NCBI GenBank assembly: GCA_002365735.1
Contig: DEZY01000046.1
Span: 1-11,350 of the forward strand
DNA length: 11,350 nucleotides
From: Actinobacteria bacterium UBA3120
GTDB taxonomy: Bacteria > Actinomycetota > Actinomycetes > S36-B12
Reading direction: 5' to 3'
Below, one piece after another: positions 1-5,743 of this stretch. Each line of letters opens with the position of its first letter. The stretch's first letter is position 1. The notes below the pieces were generated by a model. That model made no database searches. It was not told where the DNA came from and saw only the letters and a list, made by a program, of their open reading frames with translations. The position numbers and the translations under genes were made by a program.

Positions 1-976
1 GGCGTGGCCGGGTTACAGCGCCGAATACACGCGCGGCGCAATTAACGTAATGCGAGATTTTTTGATCCCCACCCTTGCACCGCTAATTGGTTCGAGCTCA
101 CTTGACTCAACGCCAGCACCTGATTCAGTTCGTGCGGCCCTGTCGGTGATGCAGGGAAACCCAATGGCGAAAAGTGCGATTGAGACAGCTTTACTGGATT
201 TGTGGTTGAAAGAGCGCAACCTCTCACTTGGGGAGTTTCTGGGCGCTGCTCGTGATCGCGTTGATTGCGGTGTCAGCGTGGGAATCCCAAATTCACTTGA
301 GGACTTAATCACGGAAGTTGGGCAATACGTTGACGAGGGATACCGTCGGATCAAATTGAAAGTCGAGCCCGGTTGGGATGTGGAAGCATTGCGGGCAGTT
401 CGCAATGAGTGGCCAGAAATTCTGCTACAGGTGGATGCGAATCAGGCCTATCGCAGAAGTGACGCCGAACACTTGGCGAAGTTTGACGAATTTAATTTGC
501 TGTTGATTGAACAGCCATTGCCAGAAGATGACCTCCTAGGTCACAAACTGATTTCCTCTGTGGTTTCAACACCGATTTGTTTGGACGAGTCAATTTTGTC
601 GGTGGAATCCGCTGAGGGAGCTATCGAGTTTGGCGCTACGACAATCATCAACATTAAGCCCGGGCGCGTGGGTGGATTTCTCACTGCTCGCGACATTCAT
701 GACCTGTGCGTTGAAAAAAGTATCCCTGTGTGGTGCGGGGGAATGCTAGAAACCGGAATTGGGCGTGCTGCAAATATTGCACTAGCAGCTTTGCCTGGTT
801 TCACGCTTCCAGGAGATACCAGTGCATCCAGTCGTTACTACAAAGAAGACGTCACGCAGCCATTTGTGCTCGACAATGGGCAACTACATGTGCCAACAGG
901 CCCAGGCATTGGTGTTGAGCCCATTGCCGCGAATCTTGCGCAGATGTCTACTGGGAAACAGCAGATCGAAATTTAG
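1..976 (+). CDS. menC: o-succinylbenzoate synthase / N-acylamino acid racemase-type enolase-superfamily enzyme, 5' partial
   Basis: The reading frame is open from base 2 with no stop, and the residues before the first ATG (base 50) still match the family (a GYSAEYTRGA stretch), so the gene starts outside the window. About 50 N-terminal residues are missing, judged from remembered NAAAR/OSBS sequences of about 370 aa. The enolase-superfamily catalytic set is complete: the KxK lysines (353-361), metal ligands Asp (434-436, VDANQ), Glu (509-511, IEQPL) and Asp (584-586, LDES), and the second catalytic Lys (656-658, IKPGRVGG). The C-terminal GGMLETGIGRAAN and LPGDTSAS motifs are typical of this subgroup. 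In menaquinone synthesis the enzyme dehydrates SHCHC to o-succinylbenzoate in the cytosol. Relatives also racemise N-acylamino acids, and sequence alone does not separate the activities. Its TAG overlaps the TAA of the convergent neighbour. Confidence 0.9.
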   Translation, partial: AWPGYSAEYTRGAINVMRDFLIPTLAPLIGSSSLDSTPAPDSVRAALSVMQGNPMAKSAIETALLDLWLKERNLSLGEFLGAARDRVDCGVSVGIPNSLEDLITEVGQYVDEGYRRIKLKVEPGWDVEALRAVRNEWPEILLQVDANQAYRRSDAEHLAKFDEFNLLLIEQPLPEDDLLGHKLISSVVSTPICLDESILSVESAEGAIEFGATTIINIKPGRVGGFLTARDIHDLCVEKSIPVWCGGMLETGIGRAANIALAALPGFTLPGDTSASSRYYKEDVTQPFVLDNGQLHVPTGPGIGVEPIAANLAQMSTGKQQIEI

Positions 977-2712
977 TTGTTAATCTCGTTCATCTGAGCC
1001 GGAGCTATCCCGCTAATTCGCGAGATAGCAAATGTGCGCACATTCGCGCTGCCATGATCAAATGCCGTCATGGTTCCATCACCCATCCGGATTGGTTCGA
1101 CAATTTGAGTACTTGTGCTGCCATCAGCTTCTGCGTAACCGATCCAGACGCCCGTGTGGTGCTCTTGGGCGCTTTTGAGAAGGGCAATCAGGGCAGAAGT
1201 ATTAAGTGAAAACACTTCTTCTGGTTCGGTAGATGTCACCTCGGTAACCTCGCCTTTAAGCAAGGCGCTGGCAATGCGTTGTGCTTCACGCTCGGTAATG
1301 CGACGTGAATGACGACCAAGGCGGGCGGCTGTTGCTGTCCGAGGTGCCGCCTCTGACTCGCCTAATTCGATTTCCTTTGCGTTGTCAATCAGGTACGTTA
1401 AGGGTTGTGGAATATCCCCTTTTACCCACTGCCCAAAAAATTCCGCGAAGTCCGTGGCCTTCCAGCCGGCCCGCATTCCTCGCTCGACCGTGTCCACACT
1501 AAACCGATATACGCTTGCAGCTCCCCGAGATTCAATGTCGGCAATTGCGTGAAGTTTCTCGCCGACCTCGAGTGGAAGTGGTCCCGCGGCAATGACGGTT
1601 AAGTCTCCCTGAATGAGGAATTGCGAGACTTCAATGGGGAGTCTGAGCGTTGATTCGGCAACCGGGGCGTCGTCTGTAGTAATTCCGATCCCTGCTTCGC
1701 AGAGGATTTCACCGTGGGCAATCCCGATCCATTCGGCTTCTCGCAAGGTGACCTTAGCAACTTCCTCGCGACGAGAGCCCCTGCGTCGAGGGTGAAAGTG
1801 GTCGAGAGTTTTAACGAAAATCTTCCAGTGCTTTGTCGGTGGCGTATCGGTGTTTTCATTCCACCACCGGAGCGTGCACAGGGTCTGCCAGCGCATGACT
1901 CCGACAGTGGGGGACTCACCCGTGCCGGAAAGTGGCTTGTTGCCCTCACTTCCCATCAGGGGTAGGTCCAGCCAAGCTTGCGCGAGTGCAACCCATTGCG
2001 ATTCTTTAGATTTCTTGCGCCAGGCTTCATATTTAGTAGTCACTTCCCACTGCAAGGAAGTTGTTAAAGCTATGAGTCCGGCGTGGTACAAAACTTCAAT
2101 TAGGAGACAAGCCTCATTGAGAGGTATAGCCAAAAATTCAGCTAACTGATCAACATCTTTGGTCGCGATACCACCGGATCGAAGTGCGGTAAGGGGAGTG
2201 GTTCGGAAAATGTAGAGAGCATCATGTGCCAAAGACATAAACGTGTGGGCGGCAAGACCGGATTGCATTTGCAAATCCTGTTTCGGGGTCATACCCGTCG
2301 ACTCTGGCAGGTGGGGAACAGCAAGAGCATCCGAGTAGCCCTCGGTGAGGGTGTCTCGGACGGAAGTCACCGCACTGAGTGAGTCGGATAAACCCCACAC
2401 CAGCCCCAACTTGAGCAGTACCTCTATTTGGGCGTCAAGGCATGCGGCGACTTGAGGGTCTACTGACTCGGCGAGCTCGGTGCTACTCATTGAGTTTTCG
2501 CGCAGAGTGAAAAGGACGTGTAGTTGGGGGGCAGACAAAATATCGAGGGTTCGGCTCACGGATGGGGTCGCGGTTGCCCGCCTCGCCAAACTGGAAATGT
2601 CGGCAGGAGCAGGATGCGCCAGATCGGGGCGTCCCAAAAAAAGTTCCGTGAGCTCAACTTCACTTCGTCCCCGCAATGAATCGGCGAGGCTTCGTGGACG
2701 GCTAGTACTCAT
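973..2712 (-). CDS. Helicase-associated (XPB/Ssl2-like C-terminal) protein with WYL-like C-terminus
   Basis: This 579-aa protein resembles the actinobacterial family of M. tuberculosis Rv0862c, which is often beside the XPB-like helicase gene. Residues 1-340 look like helical, winged-helix-type segments. Residues about 355-450 contain the recognisable core (QFLIQGDLTVIAAGPLP, then DIESRGAASVYRFS and PQPLTYLID), which is annotated as a helicase C-terminal-like domain in this family. Residues about 503-570 (VWIGYAEADGS ... VEPIRMGDG ... VRTFAISRI) resemble a WYL-type beta-barrel. There is no Walker A motif, so it is not itself a helicase; a DNA-binding or repair-accessory role is inferred. It is shorter than the 700-800 aa I recall for relatives. 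The ATG start has a GAGGAGAG Shine-Dalgarno just upstream. The frame stays open back to a TGA at 2788-2790, but no start codon occurs there. No XPB helicase gene lies in the window. Confidence 0.82.
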   Translation of the reverse strand: MSTSRPRSLADSLRGRSEVELTELFLGRPDLAHPAPADISSLARRATATPSVSRTLDILSAPQLHVLFTLRENSMSSTELAESVDPQVAACLDAQIEVLLKLGLVWGLSDSLSAVTSVRDTLTEGYSDALAVPHLPESTGMTPKQDLQMQSGLAAHTFMSLAHDALYIFRTTPLTALRSGGIATKDVDQLAEFLAIPLNEACLLIEVLYHAGLIALTTSLQWEVTTKYEAWRKKSKESQWVALAQAWLDLPLMGSEGNKPLSGTGESPTVGVMRWQTLCTLRWWNENTDTPPTKHWKIFVKTLDHFHPRRRGSRREEVAKVTLREAEWIGIAHGEILCEAGIGITTDDAPVAESTLRLPIEVSQFLIQGDLTVIAAGPLPLEVGEKLHAIADIESRGAASVYRFSVDTVERGMRAGWKATDFAEFFGQWVKGDIPQPLTYLIDNAKEIELGESEAAPRTATAARLGRHSRRITEREAQRIASALLKGEVTEVTSTEPEEVFSLNTSALIALLKSAQEHHTGVWIGYAEADGSTSTQIVEPIRMGDGTMTAFDHGSANVRTFAISRISGIAPAQMNEINN

Positions 2713-2736
2713 ACTCTCCTCGATCTTGCTGACATG

Positions 2737-2781
2737 GTGAGCCCCGTGAGCCTCGTGAGCCTGGTGAGCCCCGTGAGCCCT
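2737..2781. repeat. Tandem array, five 9-bp units (GTGAGCCNN)
   Basis: Five head-to-tail units occupy 2737-2745, 2746-2754, 2755-2763, 2764-2772 and 2773-2781. Each begins GTGAGCC; the last two bases are CC, TC, TG, CC and CT. The array ends 24 bases before the ATG of the leftward helicase-associated gene, just upstream of its Shine-Dalgarno, so it lies in that gene's promoter or 5' leader. On the leftward strand the unit is NNGGCTCAC. Function is unknown. It could be a replication-slippage array that changes leader length, or a protein or RNA binding site. Confidence 0.9.
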
Positions 2782-2936
2782 GCAATCTCAGTGGCGAAAA
2801 TCCCATAGAGCGTGAGGAGCGTACCCATTGCATTTACTTGCGGTGCTCGGGTAACAGTGACGCTCTCCAAGGCTTCGGGCACCGGCCTAGCCTACGGCCT
2901 CCTGCCCTGACCACCAGATCGGGAACCGAACGTGGC

Positions 2937-2961
2937 TTGCGCTAGCCTTTTGCGCTAACCT
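2937..2961 (+). promoter_or_regulatory. Duplicated 12-bp element with candidate -10 box for the cold-shock gene
   Basis: TTGCGCTAGCCT (2937-2948) recurs as TTGCGCTAACCT (2950-2961), 11 of 12 bases identical with a 13-bp period. The second copy ends in TAACCT, a TANNNT-type -10 hexamer; initiation 6-7 bases downstream would give a leader of about 60 nt before the GTG at 3029. No good -35 box is visible. The duplication may be two operator half-sites or a duplicated promoter core; this is inference. Confidence 0.45.
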
Positions 2962-3028
2962 AGTGGGCACTCCAGAAGGGGTGGCAATCACACACTGGTT
3001 GCGCAAGAAGGAGAGAGTGAGGCGACCC

Positions 3029-3412
3029 GTGCCAATAGGAACAGTTAAATGGTACGACGCTGAAAAAGGCTTCGGTTTTATTTCAAGCGATGAGGGAGAA
3101 GACGTCTTTGTGCACGTCTCCACCCTTCCGGCTGGAGTTACTGCTTTAAAGCCAGGTACGAAACTTGATTTTGGAATTGTCGATGGACGCCGCGGAAAGC
3201 AAGCACTGACCGTCACTATTTTGAGCGAGCCTGCATCTGTTGTGAAAGGTCACCGCAAGAAGGCAGATGATCTAGCCGTCATTATGGAAGACGTGATTAA
3301 GCTGTTAGATAGCGTGAGCAATCAACTTCGCAACGGCAAGTACCCGGCAGATGCACTGGCCCAAAAAACTGCTTCCGTGTTGCGGGCAGTCGCAGACGAT
3401 CTAGATATTTAA
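3029..3412 (+). CDS. Cold-shock domain protein with C-terminal helical extension
   Basis: A 127-aa nucleic-acid-binding protein. Residues 1-66 form a cold-shock domain with RNP1 (KGFGFIS, 13-19) and RNP2 (VFVHV, 26-30). Residues 78-125 form a charged, probably helical extension (MEDVIKLLDSVSNQLRNGKYPADAL). The bipartite form matches the roughly 130-aa actinobacterial family of M. tuberculosis Rv0871 rather than the 67-aa CspA type; a single-stranded RNA/DNA chaperone role is inferred. The start is GTG 3029 because it gives the family N-terminus (MPIGTVKWYD) and has GAGG 6 bases upstream. GTG 3017 is a weaker alternative. An in-frame GTG at 2963 would precede the expected transcript start and adds a non-family extension. 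The leader of about 60 nt is shorter than the long leader of E. coli cspA. Confidence 0.9.
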   Translation: MPIGTVKWYDAEKGFGFISSDEGEDVFVHVSTLPAGVTALKPGTKLDFGIVDGRRGKQALTVTILSEPASVVKGHRKKADDLAVIMEDVIKLLDSVSNQLRNGKYPADALAQKTASVLRAVADDLDI

Positions 3413-3541
3413 CACCAGTGTTCCTTGGACGGGCATAAATCGATCAATTACTGGTTGAGCACCTGGCCGTGATCAGGTCCCGGGCACAGTCACCAGTAGC
3501 AGTCGCATTACCCGCTGTGCCCCATCGCGCGCCTCATGGGA

Positions 3542-3547
3542 GATAAT
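3542..3547 (+). promoter_or_regulatory. -10 box (GATAAT) for leaderless DUF3027 transcript
   Basis: GATAAT is followed by exactly 6 bases and then the GTG at 3554, so transcription would begin at or beside the start codon. A purine-rich GGGAG at 3538-3542 lies 11 bases upstream, too far to be a convincing Shine-Dalgarno, and it overlaps the hexamer. No clear -35 box is seen. Confidence 0.55.
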
Positions 3548-3553
3548 CGTCGG

Positions 3554-4351
3554 GTGAGTACGCAAATATCAGCCCAGGCCCTTGCCTCGCAGGTCCCTGA
3601 TCTCAAGGCGGACCCCACGCTGGCCAAAGCACTTGACCAAGCGAAGGCTGCCGCAATCATTGAGGCGGGTAATTCTGAGTTCATTGGTGAACACCTCGGC
3701 CTGATCATGGAGGCCGAGAATCTGGCAACCCACCTTTTTAACTGCACCAACCCTGCTTATCTCGGCTGGCAATGGGCCGTCACTTTGGCTACCACCCCGC
3801 AGAGCAAGTCCACGGTTACAGTCACCGACGTAGTTCTACTGCCAGCCGCAGATTCGCTGCTCGCCCCAGCGTGGGTCCCATGGAGCGAGCGAATCCAACC
3901 GGGTGACCTTAGCCCTGGAGACGTGCTTCCGGTCAACACAAATGACGAACGGCTCACAGCGGGCTTCGCCGAATTTTTTGCACGCGAAATAGATGAGGAC
4001 TTCGAATACATTGAGGATTACCGGGGCATCATGTCCGGTTGGGAATTGGGACTTGGACGAGCCCGCGTTCTTTCTGTTGTCGGTCGGGAACAAACTGCTC
4101 AACGTTGGGATGAAAGCGAGTTTGGGCCGGTGACCGAGATGGCTCGACTTGCTCCCGCAACGTGCAGTAGTTGTGGTTTTCACAACTCTTTGGCTGGTGC
4201 ACTGGGTCAAGCATTTGCGGTATGTACCAATGCGCTCTCACCGGCAGACGGTCGTGTAGTTGCTCTGAGTTATGGCTGCGGTGCGCACTCTGGCACGGTT
4301 GACCCAGGCTTCACTCCGGTAGAGCGCGCGGGTTCAGCAAGTATCGACTAG
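3554..4351 (+). CDS. DUF3027 family protein with Cys/His cluster
   Basis: A 265-aa predicted cytosolic protein that matches, from memory, the actinobacterial DUF3027 family (M. tuberculosis Rv0883c, next to serC there). Its molecular function is not established. The N-terminal half is helical (ALDQAKAAAIIEAG, FIGEHLGL), then a conserved core includes NPAYLGWQWAVTLA and LLPAADSLLAPAWVPWSERI. An acidic patch (EIDEDFEYIEDY) follows. Near the C-terminus Cys204, Cys207, Cys224, Cys242 and His245 (CSSC ... VCTN ... YGCGAHS) suggest metal binding, by inference. GTG 3554 is preferred to ATG 3536: the ATG lacks a ribosome-binding site, while the GTG sits 6 bases after a GATAAT hexamer. The TAG stop shares the palindrome CTAG (4348-4351) with the stop of the convergent DUF2530 gene. 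Confidence 0.85.
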   Translation: MSTQISAQALASQVPDLKADPTLAKALDQAKAAAIIEAGNSEFIGEHLGLIMEAENLATHLFNCTNPAYLGWQWAVTLATTPQSKSTVTVTDVVLLPAADSLLAPAWVPWSERIQPGDLSPGDVLPVNTNDERLTAGFAEFFAREIDEDFEYIEDYRGIMSGWELGLGRARVLSVVGREQTAQRWDESEFGPVTEMARLAPATCSSCGFHNSLAGALGQAFAVCTNALSPADGRVVALSYGCGAHSGTVDPGFTPVERAGSASID

Positions 4352-4569
4352 GAACTGATTCGCAGTGCGCGTGCGCGTCGTTGTAAAAATAATAATCCCA
4401 ATCCGCCACTTACGCTTGCAACCATCGCGGCACCGAACCACCACACTTCACCGCTTATCAATTCACTCGGCGAGATTGGTCCAATGACCCCCGCAATCAC
4501 AGTTGCAAGAATCGCAAGCCCGGTACCGATTCGTACCGGAAGGATCGCGTTCGAATCAGATGCAGCCAT
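4348..4569 (-). CDS. DUF2530 family two-helix membrane protein
   Basis: A 73-aa protein with two hydrophobic helices, about residues 13-30 (IGTGLAILATVIAGVIG) and 44-63 (WFGAAMVASVSGGLGLLFL), ending in a basic tail (QRRARALRI). Length, helix spacing and the tail agree with the actinobacterial DUF2530 family (Rv0882 in M. tuberculosis, adjacent to the DUF3027 gene there). Function is unknown. By the positive-inside rule both termini should be cytoplasmic. The ATG at 4569 is preceded by TCTCCT, which has no Shine-Dalgarno character, and by TAATCT, so a leaderless transcript is likely. The gene is divergent from the small membrane peptide gene and convergent with DUF3027, sharing a 4-bp stop overlap. 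Confidence 0.85.
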   Translation of the reverse strand: MAASDSNAILPVRIGTGLAILATVIAGVIGPISPSELISGEVWWFGAAMVASVSGGLGLLFLQRRARALRISS

Positions 4570-4575
4570 AGGAGA

Positions 4576-4581
4576 AGATTA
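4576..4581 (-). promoter_or_regulatory. -10 box (TAATCT) for leaderless DUF2530 transcript
   Basis: On the leftward strand TAATCT is followed by 6 bases (TCTCCT) and then ATG at 4569. The TANNNT-N6-start spacing matches the rightward promoter at 4614-4619, which lies 32 bases away back to back. The bases between hexamer and start are the opposite of a Shine-Dalgarno. Confidence 0.55.
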
Positions 4582-4613
4582 GCCACCTGCAGTCTGAGCG
4601 TGTTTCATTGCTT

Positions 4614-4619
4614 TAGGGT
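4614..4619 (+). promoter_or_regulatory. -10 box (TAGGGT) for leaderless small membrane gene
   Basis: TAGGGT is followed by 6 bases and then ATG at 4626, with no Shine-Dalgarno in between. It forms a divergent pair with the TAATCT box at 4576-4581. No clear -35 element is visible. Confidence 0.55.
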
Positions 4620-4625
4620 AGTGAC

Positions 4626-4715
4626 ATGACCCCTAGATTTCGCCGGATTGTCACCATCGTGGTGTTGGTAGCCCTCGTGGGCAGTGTTTTTGTGGTAGCG
4701 ATTGGGTCACTCTGA
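4626..4715 (+). CDS. 29-aa single-helix membrane peptide
   Basis: A short gene: MTPRFRR, then a continuous hydrophobic segment (IVTIVVLVALVGSVFVVAI), then GSL and TGA. The three arginines before the helix predict a cytoplasmic N-terminus and one membrane crossing. Support comes from the properly spaced TAGGGT -10 hexamer, the ideal composition of a small membrane protein, and placement in the actinobacterial DUF3027/DUF2530 neighbourhood. I recall similarly short Arg-rich one-helix proteins in actinobacteria but cannot name a family, and the function is unknown. Its TGA overlaps an in-frame CTG of the downstream propeller-like gene, so the two may be co-transcribed and translationally coupled. 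Confidence 0.6.
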   Translation: MTPRFRRIVTIVVLVALVGSVFVVAIGSL

Positions 4716-4747
4716 TTTTAAGAATTCTCGGTTCGGCAATTATTGCG

Positions 4748-5743
4748 GTGTCTGTGCTCGTGATCCCCACTTCGACAATTTCGGCTTCTTCACCTGAAGT
4801 AATTTGTGAATTGACCGACCCTCGCCTGACCGAAATCAGTGGGATGGCGCCTTCACAGCTGCATTCTGGTGTTATGTGGGTTCACAACGACTCTGGCGAC
4901 AAAGCCAGGCTTTACGCCGTGCAACTTTCCAATTGTGCCGTTGTCGGGGAACTTGCATTGCGTGATGTCTCAGCTCGTGATTTCGAAGGTTTGGCCGCCG
5001 GTGTCGATGCCCAAGGGAGACCCGTGCTGTGGGTCGGTGACATTGGTGACAATCGAGACTCGTGGAGCGATGTTTCTATTTATCGAATCCGGGAGCCAAA
5101 AAAACTTGGTAAGACGAGTGCGCAAGTGCAGCGGTATCGGTTTACCTATGAAGACCGTCCGCATAACGCTGAGACAATTTTGGCAGACCCCGACTCCCAA
5201 CAGTTGTGGATTGTGACCAAGCAAATGGCAAGTGGCTCGATCTACGCGTTACCTAAAAAGCTGAGAAAGTCTGGCATTAATACCGCCAAGAAGATCGGCT
5301 CGGCTACGGGCCTCATCACCGATGGTGCCATAAAGCCCGACGGGACCACATTTGTTCTTCGCGACTATTTTGACGCGCAGTTTTTTCGCGGCCTCCCAGA
5401 GGGGGTAGTGGACGAAAAAATTGACCTACCGGGCCAGATCCAAGGTGAAGCAATTGCGTGGCTGCCTGGTGAAAATGCAGTCGTGATTGCAAGTGAAGGA
5501 GACAACCGACTGATTCGGGTCAACTTACCTGAAGTGGTTGCTATGTCATCAGCGGAAGACCCCGCCCAAGGTAATGCGCCCGGAGAGGGAAATGATTCCA
5601 CACTAGTTGCACCGGATCAGGGCATCAATTACGTCTCGCTGTTTGCCGTGATCACAGGAATAATTGCCCTAGTGACGGGCTTGATTCTGATCAGGAAAAG
5701 ACCGGAAAACAAAATGACGGGGAGTATCAAGAAGGCGGTGTGA
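4748..5743 (+). CDS. Exported beta-propeller-like (WD40/SdiA-regulated-like) protein with C-terminal membrane anchor
   Basis: A 331-aa protein counted from the GTG used here. It resembles actinobacterial secreted proteins annotated as WD40-like or esterase-like: repeated strand motifs HNDSGD (46-51), GDIGDN (97-102) and PHNAET (138-143) are probable turn or cation-binding loops. Cys20 and Cys63 could form a disulphide. Residues 295-316 (YVSLFAVITGIIALVTGLIL) form a transmembrane helix followed by a basic tail, giving an extracellular domain anchored at its C-terminus; there is no LPXTG motif. The start is uncertain. The frame is open upstream, and from CTG 4712 or ATT 4715 it would read LILRILGSAIIAVSVLVI ahead of PTSTISASS, a complete signal peptide, whereas GTG 4748 cuts the hydrophobic core. 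No in-frame ATG, GTG or TTG lies in that extension. The last 115 bases overlap the opposing MFS gene. Substrate and role are unknown. Confidence 0.75.
   Translation: MSVLVIPTSTISASSPEVICELTDPRLTEISGMAPSQLHSGVMWVHNDSGDKARLYAVQLSNCAVVGELALRDVSARDFEGLAAGVDAQGRPVLWVGDIGDNRDSWSDVSIYRIREPKKLGKTSAQVQRYRFTYEDRPHNAETILADPDSQQLWIVTKQMASGSIYALPKKLRKSGINTAKKIGSATGLITDGAIKPDGTTFVLRDYFDAQFFRGLPEGVVDEKIDLPGQIQGEAIAWLPGENAVVIASEGDNRLIRVNLPEVVAMSSAEDPAQGNAPGEGNDSTLVAPDQGINYVSLFAVITGIIALVTGLILIRKRPENKMTGSIKKAV

Larger units (their letters stand above)
2713..3028. other. Intergenic region between the helicase-associated and cold-shock genes
   Basis: This 316-base stretch separates two divergent genes. It holds the helicase-gene Shine-Dalgarno (around 2716-2723), the 9-bp array (2737-2781), a stretch of about 150 bases with no recognised signal (2782-2936), the 12-bp direct repeat and candidate promoter (2937-2961), and the cold-shock gene leader with two purine-rich ribosome-binding candidates (3009-3013 and 3019-3022). 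No RNA gene was recognised. Confidence 0.7.

Noticed and set aside
2734..2808. 24-codon rightward frame across the 9-bp repeat (VSP/VSL repeats)
   Set aside because: No ribosome-binding site or -10 box at the proper distance; the pattern is explained by the tandem DNA repeat.
3411..3422. Palindrome AACAC-CA-GTGTT at the cold-shock stop codon
   Set aside because: A two-base loop and short AT-rich arms; could be an operator but nothing supports it.
3461..3478. Inverted repeat ACCTG...CAGGT downstream of the cold-shock gene
   Set aside because: Five-bp stem, 8-base loop, no T-run; too weak for a terminator call.
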